Assembly (NCBI GenBank): GCA_965150505.1
Contig: CBCTVZ010000052.1
Coordinates: 1-15,328, forward strand
Source of the DNA: JAGZHZ01 sp965150505
GTDB taxonomy: Bacteria; Bacillota; Clostridia; Lachnospirales; Lachnospiraceae
DNA length: 15,328 nt
Direction of reading: 5' to 3'
Shown: piece after piece, positions 5,756 to 14,080 of the stretch
How the letters are laid out: each line of letters begins with the position of its first letter
Numbering within the stretch: the first letter of the stretch is position 1
Translations under genes and position numbers: made by a program
The notes under the pieces: model-generated
The model's input: only the letters and a program-made list of their open reading frames with translations
Databases searched by the model: none
Told to the model about the DNA's origin: nothing

Positions 5756-6859
5756 TTAATATTTTTTTCCCTGCAGTCCAATATTTAGTACAACTCCTAT
5801 TCCTATAAAAAAGCTAACCAGCGATGTTAAGCCGTAACTGACAAAAGGCAATGGAAGCCCTGTATTTGGCATAAGTCCTGTTGTAACGCAGATGTTCATA
5901 AAAGTTTGAAAAACAATTAATGCTCCTACGCCGCAGCAAATTAATGTACCAGTCAGATCACGAGCTTTTCTTCCAATTCTGATACATTCATAAGCAATCA
6001 AAAGCTCTAAAAGAATAATCGCACAGCATCCAATAAATCCTAATTCCTCACCTGCAACTGAAAAAATAAAGTCTGTCTGAGGTTCTGCAACAAAATTACC
6101 ATTCTTTACGGAAGATACGATATTATTATTCAATCCTTTTCCGTAAAGCTGTCCAGACCCAATCGCTATGATCGAATTTGTTTGCTGAATTGCTTCCTCT
6201 GCATATTCTGTTGGTCTTAGCCAGGCAAGAATACGTTTTACCTGATATCCTTCCAGCAAAGTTTGTCCAGGCTGTGTAACGATACTAAGAAAAATGACTG
6301 CCGCTGGAATACACACCATTATGATACCACCAATTATTTTATAACTCAAGCCTGCAATAAAAAACATTGCACAAAATACAAGAATCAAAACGATACTTGT
6401 AGAAAGATCTGGCTGTTCCTTTACAAGAATCCACGGTATTCCTAATAAGATCAAAGAAATAATAATAATTTTCAATTTGCTAATATTCTCTTCATGTTTT
6501 GAAAAGAAATAAGCAAAAAATAAAATCAAGATGATTTTTTCTAAGTCTGATGGCTGAAATTGAATACCTGCAATCTGAATCCAACGCTGAGCGCCTTTTA
6601 CTTCCTCTCCAAAAAAGCGAACAGCAAGCAAAAGACCTATACCTCCTATATAAAGCAGCCATACAAAGTTTAAAATCCATTTATAATCTATGAGAGAGAC
6701 AATCAACATCATCACAACGCCAAGTCCTAGACCTAAAATCTGTCTCATCTGATAGCTCTCATCTGCACTTCCGATTATCATGATTCCAAGAATTGACAGG
6801 GCAAGTACCCATAAAACTAATCGAAATCCATAATCTTTTATCTTGTATTGTTTTAACAT
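5756..6859 (-). CDS. rodA: RodA-type SEDS peptidoglycan glycosyltransferase
   Basis: 367 residues with about ten membrane segments. SEDS proteins polymerise lipid II into glycan strands with a partner class B PBP: RodA with PBP2 for elongation, FtsW with PBP3 for septation. Family landmarks are KGAQRWI (88-94), QPSDLEK (102-108), EQPDLSTS (148-155), D263 in the QTDFIF loop (the essential aspartate region of RodA) and PNTGLPLPFVSYG (331-343). I call it RodA rather than FtsW because the same operon carries mreBCD and the large PBP2; sequence alone does not exclude FtsW or SpoVE. Initiation is at ATG 6859 with AGGGTG upstream, 9 nt after the minE stop. No residue loss was noticed. Confidence 0.92.
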   Translation of the reverse strand: MLKQYKIKDYGFRLVLWVLALSILGIMIIGSADESYQMRQILGLGLGVVMMLIVSLIDYKWILNFVWLLYIGGIGLLLAVRFFGEEVKGAQRWIQIAGIQFQPSDLEKIILILFFAYFFSKHEENISKLKIIIISLILLGIPWILVKEQPDLSTSIVLILVFCAMFFIAGLSYKIIGGIIMVCIPAAVIFLSIVTQPGQTLLEGYQVKRILAWLRPTEYAEEAIQQTNSIIAIGSGQLYGKGLNNNIVSSVKNGNFVAEPQTDFIFSVAGEELGFIGCCAIILLELLIAYECIRIGRKARDLTGTLICCGVGALIVFQTFMNICVTTGLMPNTGLPLPFVSYGLTSLVSFFIGIGVVLNIGLQGKKY

Positions 6860-6868
6860 AATTACACC

Positions 6869-7075
6869 CTATTTCTGATTTTTTACGATCTCCAGCCGCA
6901 CATGCAATTCCTCAGGCTCAATATTAAAATATCTATTTACGATCTGAAAAATATCTTTCTCAATCTGTTCTAGAATTTCTGGTGTGCAGTCTGTGTGATC
7001 AGAAATCAACGTAGACTGAATTCTTTCTTTTGCAATCGTTCTTGACCTCGTTTCTTCTCTCCTGCTAAACCACAT
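6869..7075 (-). CDS. minE: Cell division topological specificity factor MinE, unusually short
   Basis: 68 residues, against about 88-90 for typical MinE. MinE stimulates MinD ATPase activity and drives release of MinCD from the membrane, which sets division-site placement. The MinD-interacting segment is present: TIAKERIQSTLISDH (about 13-27), aligning with IAKERLQ of E. coli. The dimerisation region EILEQIEKDIFQIVNRYFNIEPEELHVRLE (about 33-63) is also clear. Two parts are missing: most of the N-terminal MALLDFF membrane helix, reduced to MWF, and the last beta-strand after residue 63. The start is fixed: the ATG overlaps the minD stop by one base (TAATG), AGAGGTG lies 7 nt upstream, and an in-frame TGA lies 18 nt upstream. 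The stop is followed 9 nt later by rodA, so no lost exon-like remnant fits. Confidence 0.88.
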   Translation of the reverse strand: MWFSRREETRSRTIAKERIQSTLISDHTDCTPEILEQIEKDIFQIVNRYFNIEPEELHVRLEIVKNQK

Positions 7076-7881
7076 TATACGACACCTCTCTCACTTTTTT
7101 TGAAAAAATGAGAGATTCTCTCAAAAATGCTCTCACTTCTCGAAAAATCGCTGATAGGCACTTCTTCTCCTTCGATTCTCCGGCAAATCTGCAAAAATGC
7201 CTGACCTGCCAAAGAATCATTTCCAGCAAGAGGTTCTCCTTGATTTGTAGAAATTACTACGTTTTCATCATCTGTCACAGCGCCGATCAGAGGAATTGAT
7301 AAAATTTCTGCCACATCTTCTATTGACATCATATTACCCCTGCGAATCATATCTCTACGCACACGATTTACTAGCAACTGCACATCTTTTATCTCATGCG
7401 CTTCCAATAATCCAATGATTCGATCAGCATCCCGAATAGCTGACACTTCTGGTGTAGTCACGACAATCGCCCGATCAGCGCCAGCAACGGCATTTTGAAA
7501 TCCCTGCTCAATTCCGGCCGGACAATCCAGTAAAATATAGTCAAAGCTTTCTCTTAGGCAGTCCGTCAATTTTACCATCTGCTGCGGTGTTACTGCTGAT
7601 TTGTCTCTTGTCTGTGCGGATGGAAGCAAATATAAATTTGGATATCTTTTGTCGCGTATCAAAGCCTGTTTCATTCTGCAGTTTCCTTCTATAACATCCA
7701 CTAAGTTATAGACGATTCTGTTTTCCAGCCCCATCACAACATCTAAGTTGCGCAATCCGATATCGGTATCTACCAATACCACTTTTTTCTGCATCCTTGC
7801 CAATCCTGTTCCAATATTTGCCGTTGCAGTCGTCTTTCCGACTCCTCCCTTTCCAGATGTGATTACGATTGCCTCGCTCAT
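7075..7881 (-). CDS. minD: Septum site-determining ATPase MinD
   Basis: 268 residues, the usual MinD length. MinD is a ParA/MinD-type ATPase that dimerises on the membrane with ATP, recruits MinC, and is released by MinE. The deviant Walker A is SGKGGVGKTT (9-18), with signature lysine K11 and K16. VVLVDTDIGLRNLDVVMG (about 38-55) holds the switch I region, and YILLDCPAGIE the Walker B aspartate. The C-terminal IFERISHFFKK is the amphipathic membrane-targeting helix. I start at ATG 7881 because GGGAGGA lies 6 nt upstream; the GTG at 7896 would place that site inside the gene. It follows minC by 45 nt and overlaps minE by one base, suggesting translational coupling. Confidence 0.97.
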   Translation of the reverse strand: MSEAIVITSGKGGVGKTTATANIGTGLARMQKKVVLVDTDIGLRNLDVVMGLENRIVYNLVDVIEGNCRMKQALIRDKRYPNLYLLPSAQTRDKSAVTPQQMVKLTDCLRESFDYILLDCPAGIEQGFQNAVAGADRAIVVTTPEVSAIRDADRIIGLLEAHEIKDVQLLVNRVRRDMIRRGNMMSIEDVAEILSIPLIGAVTDDENVVISTNQGEPLAGNDSLAGQAFLQICRRIEGEEVPISDFSRSESIFERISHFFKKSERGVV

Positions 7882-7926
7882 ATTCAGTCCTCCCACTCTC
7901 TTTTTTTGCCCTCTTTTGTATTTTTC

Positions 7927-8616
7927 TTATTCTTCTTTTGTCTGGCTGAGATCGGATAAGACATCCTGTGAGATTGTTTTTATATGAATCCGTTCCTCTT
8001 TGATATAAGCTACTTTCGGATCAATCTGATAAGTAGTTGTATCATTCCATTTTACAATGGCGCTGCGTGCTGCCTTATCTGCAATGCGAACCTGTATCGG
8101 TCGCAGTATTAAGGCAGCAATAAAACATTCTGCATTTCCAGAAGCTCCTGCGTATACATTTCCTCTGCAGGAACCAATCACCACTATGTTTCCTTTTGAT
8201 ATAACACTTGCTCCGGGATTGACATCCCCAACAATAATAATACTCTTTTCTGTTTCCAAAACTTCCCCTGCTTTTAATGTCCCACGATAAAACTGACCAT
8301 CCTGTTTTCTTATTTCATCCATAGAATGTTCGACTGCCTTATGGTAATATTCTTCCGATTCTTTTCTCTCATCAATCACACATAAAATATGAATGTGTGA
8401 ATTGTTTACGATGGTTGAAACCAATTCTTTTTCCTGTTCTTGCGTTAATACCCTTCCAGAAAAAGAAATCGCCATTTTAGCATTTTTAAAAAAATTGGAT
8501 GCTTCTCTAAATTTATCGGCCACATCAATCAGCAGCTGTGCAAATGGAATTTTATCATCCAGTACCACAATCAACCCATATTTATTACTCTTAATCATTA
8601 CAGAATGATGATTCAT
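7927..8616 (-). CDS. minC: Septum site-determining protein MinC
   Basis: 229 residues, the usual length. MinC inhibits FtsZ polymerisation away from midcell when bound to MinD on the membrane. The N-terminal FtsZ-inhibiting domain covers about 5-95 (IKSNKYGLIVVLDDKIPF through FSGRVLTQEQEKELVS). The C-terminal beta-helix, which dimerises and binds MinD, covers about 123-215, with repeated Gly-rich turns (GDVNPGASV, GNIVVIGSCRGNVYAGA). The frame stays open 53 codons further upstream into the end of the PBP2 gene, but ATG 8616 gives the standard N-terminus, has GAGGG 10 nt upstream, and lies 25 nt after the PBP2 stop. The following gene is minD. Confidence 0.95.
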   Translation of the reverse strand: MNHHSVMIKSNKYGLIVVLDDKIPFAQLLIDVADKFREASNFFKNAKMAISFSGRVLTQEQEKELVSTIVNNSHIHILCVIDERKESEEYYHKAVEHSMDEIRKQDGQFYRGTLKAGEVLETEKSIIIVGDVNPGASVISKGNIVVIGSCRGNVYAGASGNAECFIAALILRPIQVRIADKAARSAIVKWNDTTTYQIDPKVAYIKEERIHIKTISQDVLSDLSQTKEE

Positions 8617-8641
8617 TGTGCCATTTCCCTCTTTCTTTCCT

Positions 8642-11530
8642 TTAGTCGGTACGTACTGTGTTTGTCGTTCCTTCCTTTGCAACGCCGGAGAGTAATTCTT
8701 CCTCATTTTGCAGATGGAATAAATAGCTGACCATATCGCCTGCAATCGCTGCTGAGTTCGCAGAGGTATATCCATTTGTCACACGGACTGCGATTGCATA
8801 CTGTGGATTGTCATATGGCGCATATCCCACAAAAACTGCATGGTTTGGACGTATCTTACTTTCTTCGGCTGTACCTGTTTTTCCTGCCCACTCGATTGCA
8901 TCCGTTCCTTCTATGGATGCTGTATTATGAATCACTTGATTCATTCCATATTGAATCGACCCCCAAGCATCTGCGCTTAATGAAATCTGACTATGGATAT
9001 TTGGAGTCTGTTCTTTAAGAACCGTTCCCGTTGTGTCCGTAATTTTATCAAGCAATGTCAGATCATAACAAGTTCCCCTGTTTGCAATGGTTGCCACATA
9101 TTTTGCTAACTGTGTCGTAGTATAGGCATTGTTACTCTGTCCCATGGCAGCCGGCGCTACCGCTACATCCGCCATCTGCGGATCACTTTCTGCAATTTCT
9201 ATTCCTGAATTATCATCTAATCCAAATAAGGCCGCATATTGCATTAAACGCTCTATACCAACACCATCTTCGGATTCCGCTCCTCCATTAAATCCAAGCC
9301 AATATCCGACGGTATTAAAATAATAGTTGCAAGATTTTTCTATTGCTTCTGATAAAGTCAAAACGCCATGATTTCCCGGAGAAATCCAACAATTAATATT
9401 TGGTGTTACTTCCTCAAACGTTCCTTTACATTCAATGGACTCCCCTGGACTGATAATGCCTTCTTCGATTCCTGCCACAGCTGTTATCATTTTAAAGGTA
9501 GAACCTGGAGCAGTTACCTCCTGAGTAGCACGATTATAGAATGGACTTGATAAATCATTTGTCAAACTTATAAAATAGTCCGAATCTATACTATTAGCAA
9601 GACGGTTATTGTCATAGCTTGGATACGTTGCACATGCCACAACATTCCCTGTATTGACATCCGTCACAACAAGAGATCCAGAGCAAGGAGCAAGCGCAAG
9701 CTGCGCCGGTGTAATTTCCAGAGAATATATTTTCGCTCTCATGAAATCATATGGCATATAAATTCCTGCTGCCAAAGAATTATAATCCTCATCATTCCAC
9801 TCAATGATTTCCTGCTCAAATAATAACAGACAAATCTCTGTGCCGGTCAATGTTTCATCTGAAATCATATAGCGGTATACATATTTTGAAAATTCCAGAT
9901 CATCTGTCAGATATGCGGAAATGGAATCTGCAAGTGCTGAATAAATTTCATCGGAATTCAGATATTGGTTTTCTTCTGTTACTTTTGATACATCAATCCA
10001 ATTTTTTGAAATTGCATAGGTCAGATATTCTCTCAGACTGATTGTCCCATCCTGCCATGCTTTATACGTCTCATCTGACTGATCTACCGTATCTTCCAAT
10101 AAAATTCCACTTTCAATCAATGTGGTATCTGCTATATACGTCTGATATACCTGATACTCTTGACTTAAATCATTGTATATCGTTGGCGTTTCACTGACCA
10201 GTTCTTCCTTCAATGTTGTAAAAATTTCTGCTTGTCTTGCCGCAAATTTTTGATAAATTCCCTGTTCAAATGCGGTTGCATCTTCACTCGACAAATGCGC
10301 AATATCAATGACATTATTCTTAAATAAAGCATAATATACATCATAAATTGGAATTCGTATATTATCAGGATTCGCCAGCTCTTCTAGATATCCTTCCGGA
10401 TAAAATTCCGTATTTTCAATCATACTGTATAAAATACCTGCAATACGTTGTTCCAAAATTTTATATGCCGCAATCTGGGTTTCATGGTCGATCGTAAGAT
10501 ATATGTCACTGCCGGCTGAAGGACTGATATAGCTCTCTTCTTCCAATACTTTTCCCATATTGTCTACATAAAAAGTCTGACTTCCCTTTTCCCCTTGCAG
10601 TTCAAGTTCAAAATAATTTTCTAATCCAGATTTTCCGACAATATCTCTTCGGTTATAAGAAGAATCTTCTTTCGTCAATTCTTCTAACTCTTCTTCTGAT
10701 ATTGGTCCTGTATATCCAATAATTGGCGCAAAATAGATCGCATCGTTGTAAACACGAATCGTATCCTCCACAACATCTACGCCTAAGAATTTATCTTTGT
10801 TTTCCATAATAACAGCGACCGCTTCTTCACTGATATCTTCTGCAATCGTGATAGACATATATTTTTGGTAGCTGTTTGCCGCAAGCGCGCTGCGCAGTGT
10901 AGCTAACTGCAAGGTTTCTCTCATCGTCAATTCTGATGGCAGCCCATTTTGTAATAATTCCTGCTGCGTATAATCTCCTAAGATTCCATAGTAGTCATCG
11001 CTGCACAGTTCTTCCATCATGGCAGCTGCATCTATTTGCTCTTCTTCATCTGTCAAATCCTCAATGTAAATTCTTCCATAGACATCCGCCTTAAAACGCA
11101 TTAAATTAAAACCGGTTTTTGCAAATTCATAATTTCCGGAACTATTTATGCGAATACCAAAGTCGCTGATCACTTCACTTCCATGTTCTTCAATAATTTT
11201 GATCAACTGATAAAAGATGCCGTTTAATTTTAGATTTTTTTCTTTTACGGTCTCATAACTTCCCACATCTTCAAAGGTCACACAATACACCAATTTGTTA
11301 TATGCCAGCGGATATCCATTGACATCATAAATATTTCCTCGCGTTCCATTCAACACTTTTTCTTTTTTGATCTGCATGGTAAAGTTATTCTCATAGTCTT
11401 CTCCCCTAATAATCTGCAGAACAAACAGACGTTGGATTAAAAATCCTCCTAAAATGAAAAATACGATTGCCAATATTAAAATCCTAGAGCTTAAATTTTT
11501 TTTCATCTTAGATTTCATATGTTGAAACAA
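8642..11530 (-). CDS. Class B penicillin-binding protein 2 (transpeptidase) with a large internal insertion
   Basis: 962 residues, roughly 300 longer than most PBP2. It cross-links peptidoglycan during elongation together with RodA. In order: a membrane anchor (15-40), the PBP dimer domain with NGTRGNIYDVNGYPLAYN (61-78) and GKSGLE (299-304), and LTIDHETQIAAYKILEQ (345-361). Then comes an extra segment of about 250 residues (362-615), acidic and apparently helical, before the transpeptidase domain begins at GSLVVTDVNTGNVVA (618-632). Active-site motifs are intact: S677-T-F-K680, S733-C-N735 and K884-T-G886. The start is TTG 11530, because GGGGTG lies 7 nt upstream; the first ATG is four codons in and too far from it. 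The ribosome binding site lies within the end of mreD. A class A PBP is excluded, because no glycosyltransferase domain is present. Confidence 0.93.
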   Translation of the reverse strand: MFQHMKSKMKKNLSSRILILAIVFFILGGFLIQRLFVLQIIRGEDYENNFTMQIKKEKVLNGTRGNIYDVNGYPLAYNKLVYCVTFEDVGSYETVKEKNLKLNGIFYQLIKIIEEHGSEVISDFGIRINSSGNYEFAKTGFNLMRFKADVYGRIYIEDLTDEEEQIDAAAMMEELCSDDYYGILGDYTQQELLQNGLPSELTMRETLQLATLRSALAANSYQKYMSITIAEDISEEAVAVIMENKDKFLGVDVVEDTIRVYNDAIYFAPIIGYTGPISEEELEELTKEDSSYNRRDIVGKSGLENYFELELQGEKGSQTFYVDNMGKVLEEESYISPSAGSDIYLTIDHETQIAAYKILEQRIAGILYSMIENTEFYPEGYLEELANPDNIRIPIYDVYYALFKNNVIDIAHLSSEDATAFEQGIYQKFAARQAEIFTTLKEELVSETPTIYNDLSQEYQVYQTYIADTTLIESGILLEDTVDQSDETYKAWQDGTISLREYLTYAISKNWIDVSKVTEENQYLNSDEIYSALADSISAYLTDDLEFSKYVYRYMISDETLTGTEICLLLFEQEIIEWNDEDYNSLAAGIYMPYDFMRAKIYSLEITPAQLALAPCSGSLVVTDVNTGNVVACATYPSYDNNRLANSIDSDYFISLTNDLSSPFYNRATQEVTAPGSTFKMITAVAGIEEGIISPGESIECKGTFEEVTPNINCWISPGNHGVLTLSEAIEKSCNYYFNTVGYWLGFNGGAESEDGVGIERLMQYAALFGLDDNSGIEIAESDPQMADVAVAPAAMGQSNNAYTTTQLAKYVATIANRGTCYDLTLLDKITDTTGTVLKEQTPNIHSQISLSADAWGSIQYGMNQVIHNTASIEGTDAIEWAGKTGTAEESKIRPNHAVFVGYAPYDNPQYAIAVRVTNGYTSANSAAIAGDMVSYLFHLQNEEELLSGVAKEGTTNTVRTD

Positions 11531-11536
11531 ATTTTA

Positions 11537-12040
11537 TCACCCCTTTAACTCTGTCTTTTCTAGCCATCGGTTCAGACGATATATTATTTTATACATTAAA
11601 ATTGTCATTACCAGCGTATAAAGTACTTCTGGAATGATAATACGCCTTAAGTAATAAAAAAATTCAATCCTTCCTCTCAGCAAAAACATAATTATATAGA
11701 CAGCTATTCCATACGCCAGATCACTGATCGTTACAAAAAATATAGGCATTCGTATATCATCGTCATAAAAAATATGATAAAAATATCCATTGATATATCC
11801 TACCGCCGTATAAAGAAATGCGTTGATCCCAATCAGCTGTCCTACAGAAAGATCCATCAGCAGTCCACACAAAAATCCGATCCAGATTCCTTCTCTTTTT
11901 CCTCGTATAAATCCAAACGTCACTGTTACAATCAACAACAGATTTGGCGCAATGGAGGCAATGGAGAATTGCTGAAATAAAGTAGATTGAAGAATAAAGC
12001 AGAAAAATATCATCAATATCACCGTGATTTTTCTTTTCAT
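11537..12040 (-). CDS. mreD: Rod shape-determining membrane protein MreD
   Basis: 167 residues with about five hydrophobic segments, as expected for MreD, the small integral-membrane member of the MreBCD elongasome. Family features include the N-terminal FILQSTLFQQFSIASIAPNLLL region with its Pro-Asn pair near 32-33, and GFLCGLLMDLSVGQLIGINAF (about 55-75), the most conserved MreD stretch with its Gly-Leu-Xaa-Asp core. MreD sequences are weakly conserved, so position between mreC and PBP2 adds much of the confidence. The gene starts 6 nt after the mreC stop, and its GGAGGAG site overlaps the last mreC codons. Its own end overlaps the ribosome binding site of the PBP2 gene, so translation of the three is likely coupled. 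Confidence 0.93.
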   Translation of the reverse strand: MKRKITVILMIFFCFILQSTLFQQFSIASIAPNLLLIVTVTFGFIRGKREGIWIGFLCGLLMDLSVGQLIGINAFLYTAVGYINGYFYHIFYDDDIRMPIFFVTISDLAYGIAVYIIMFLLRGRIEFFYYLRRIIIPEVLYTLVMTILMYKIIYRLNRWLEKTELKG

Positions 12041-12046
12041 ACGTCT

Positions 12047-12976
12047 CTACTCCTCCGTGCTAGCTGTTTCTTTTTCTGATGGTTCACTCTCTGTCTGAGT
12101 CTGATTTTTTACATTTTCAAAATTAGATTCTCCTGTCTCTTTCAGTTTTGTGATTACAAGCACTTCCTGTAAATGTTTAAAATCTACAACCGGTGTAATA
12201 TATCCTGATTTCGTCAGCTGATTGCTGTCACTTGACAAATCGCTGATATATCCGATTAAAATACCAGGAAGATATTTCTCACTGACATGAGAGGTCACTA
12301 CTTTTGCGCCAATCGAAACTTTATCCTCTTTGTCCATCAATTTGCTCAACTCTAATTTTCCTTCATCCAGCAAGCTAAGATTGCCGGATACGATACAGAC
12401 ATCTGATGTTGTAGAAACCATTGCACTGACATTGCTGTAATCATCACAGACTGCGCGAACAGTGGCCCAATTTTTGCCTACTTCTGTCACGATTCCTACC
12501 AATCCGCTTCCTGCAACTACATTTTGATCTACCTGAATGCCATCTTCGCTTCCCTTATCAATCGTAAAAAGATTAAACCAATTTCCTGATGTCTTTGCAA
12601 CAATTCTTGCTCCCACTTTTGGATAATCTTCGTATTGGCTGTCTAACTCATACAGTTCTCTAAGACGATTTAATTCTTCTTCATTTCTTAAAAGCTGTGT
12701 ATTTTCTGCTGTTAGCTCATCTACTTTTTTCTGAAGCGCCTGATTCTCTTCATAGATGTTGGCAGAATCCTGAAAATATACACCTTTATCAGTAATCCAT
12801 GTTCCGATCTGATTGAATCCTTTTTGTACCGGAACAATCACAAATTCTGCTACCTGTTTTAATGGGCCTGATACCACGTCTGTTGTAAACGTAAGTAAGA
12901 TCAAGACAAAGCAGAAAATCATCACAAAAATAAAAATATATTTGCTTTTGATTGAATCATTTGTTTTCTTTTTCAT
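12047..12976 (-). CDS. mreC: Rod shape-determining protein MreC
   Basis: 309 residues. MreC bridges the MreB filament and the PBP2-RodA synthase on the outer face of the membrane. It has a short basic N-terminus, one membrane segment at about 13-30, a coiled coil at about 72-112 (NIYEENQALQKKVDELTAEN and onward), then the paired beta-barrel domain from about 120 to 275. Within it, VVAGSGLVGIVTEVGKNWATV (about 153-173) and LPGILIGYISD are typical. The last 30 residues are acidic and rich in Glu, Ser and Thr, and are probably disordered. AGAGGAAG lies upstream of the ATG. The gene follows mreB by 17 nt and precedes mreD by 6 nt. Nothing unusual beyond the tail. Confidence 0.95.
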   Translation of the reverse strand: MKKKTNDSIKSKYIFIFVMIFCFVLILLTFTTDVVSGPLKQVAEFVIVPVQKGFNQIGTWITDKGVYFQDSANIYEENQALQKKVDELTAENTQLLRNEEELNRLRELYELDSQYEDYPKVGARIVAKTSGNWFNLFTIDKGSEDGIQVDQNVVAGSGLVGIVTEVGKNWATVRAVCDDYSNVSAMVSTTSDVCIVSGNLSLLDEGKLELSKLMDKEDKVSIGAKVVTSHVSEKYLPGILIGYISDLSSDSNQLTKSGYITPVVDFKHLQEVLVITKLKETGESNFENVKNQTQTESEPSEKETASTEE

Positions 12977-12993
12977 ATTGCTTCCTCTTTTTA

Positions 12994-14019
12994 TTACATC
13001 ATTTTTCCTGTCAGATCTTTTAAAGAATACGTATATTTTCTATATTTTTTGGGTTCATTCATAATTTTAAGAAGTCCCCGTATTGTGCTGAAAATCGGAT
13101 ATTGAACAGGATATACCCTTGTTTCAATTTCTAAACGTATAAAATCCGCAATGTTGGGGATTAAAGAAACACCTCCTGTCAAATATACACCGCTTCTTTT
13201 AATATCCTGCAGAATCTGAGGCGGGGTTCTCTCAACTACTGATTTTATATTTTCTGTAATCTCTCCTAAGATTTCTAAAAGAGCAAAACTGACGGCGCTT
13301 GCTGGGATAGCCGCTTCTCTTGGAAGTCCTGATAAGGTATTGACTCCCCATACTCGCATCTCTCTTTCCTGACCTTGCAGAAGATAAGCCAAATTATTTT
13401 TTAACATCTCTGCTGTTTTCATTCCGATACTCAGATTAAAGTTTCTGCGAACCATGGTACAGATTGCCTCATCCATACTCCTGCCTCCAATTTTCAGCGT
13501 CTTGCTCAGTATAATTTTTCCGCCGCATATAACAGAAATTTCTGTAGTCTGTGCTCCAATATTGATCACCATATTTCCTCTTTGTTCTTCAATAGGAAGC
13601 TCCATGCCAACCGCATCTGCAATACCTTTTTCTACTAAAAATACTTTTTTCGCCTTGATTCTTCCTTTCAGCGTCGAAAAATAAGCTCTCTTTTCCACTT
13701 CTGATATATTATTGGGAACTGCAAAATAAAGCTGAGGCCGCCGCATACGAAATGCTGCACATTTTTTTAAAAATTTCCAAAGTACAATTTCCATATTCTG
13801 GGTATCTGCGATCACGCCTCCTGCCATCGGACATGTTGCTTCCACGCAGCCAGGTGTCTTTTCATACATTTCAAATGCTTTTTGCCCCACTGCAATCACA
13901 TGAGTCTGATCCCGAATTGCAATCATATTTCTCTCCGTTAAAAATTTTCTTTCATCTCGATCACTAATCTTAATCGTATCGTTTCCCATATCTACACCAT
14001 ATGTATTATGAAATAACAT
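12994..14019 (-). CDS. mreB: Divergent MreB-family actin-like protein
   Basis: 341 residues, a normal MreB length. MreB forms membrane-bound filaments that guide side-wall synthesis. Actin-fold landmarks can be aligned, but several are altered. The phosphate-1 loop reads GVDMGNDTIK (8-17), where typical MreB has DLGTxNT. The phosphate-2 loop reads VINIGAQTTE (151-160), where the family has VVDIGGGTTE, so the aspartate is Asn153 and two glycines are lost. The likely catalytic glutamate E130 is kept in LVEKGIADAVG. The adenosine loop is LTGGVSLIPNI (280-290). Its place directly before mreC and mreD supports the name. The AAGGAG site lies 10 nt before ATG 14019. Weak or altered nucleotide use is an inference; an Mbl- or MreBH-like paralogue elsewhere could do the canonical work. 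Confidence 0.88.
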   Translation of the reverse strand: MLFHNTYGVDMGNDTIKISDRDERKFLTERNMIAIRDQTHVIAVGQKAFEMYEKTPGCVEATCPMAGGVIADTQNMEIVLWKFLKKCAAFRMRRPQLYFAVPNNISEVEKRAYFSTLKGRIKAKKVFLVEKGIADAVGMELPIEEQRGNMVINIGAQTTEISVICGGKIILSKTLKIGGRSMDEAICTMVRRNFNLSIGMKTAEMLKNNLAYLLQGQEREMRVWGVNTLSGLPREAAIPASAVSFALLEILGEITENIKSVVERTPPQILQDIKRSGVYLTGGVSLIPNIADFIRLEIETRVYPVQYPIFSTIRGLLKIMNEPKKYRKYTYSLKDLTGKMM

Positions 14020-14080
14020 AATTGCTCTTCTCCTTCGCTTCTCCGTGTCATAAAGCTTTTACAGAATCTCTCCATCCTGT

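Noticed and set aside
6869..7075. Short MinE as a truncated pseudogene
   Set aside because: The start is coupled to minD, the MinD-binding and dimerisation segments are intact, and the stop is correctly spaced from rodA. A compact functional form is more likely.
8617..8775. N-terminal extension of MinC by 53 codons
   Set aside because: It overlaps the end of the PBP2 gene, has no MinC-like sequence, and ATG 8616 gives the standard N-terminus with its own ribosome binding site.
14020..14080. Separate promoter for mreB between radC and mreB
   Set aside because: The 61-bp gap has no -35/-10 pair at acceptable spacing that I could defend, only isolated AT-rich hexamers.
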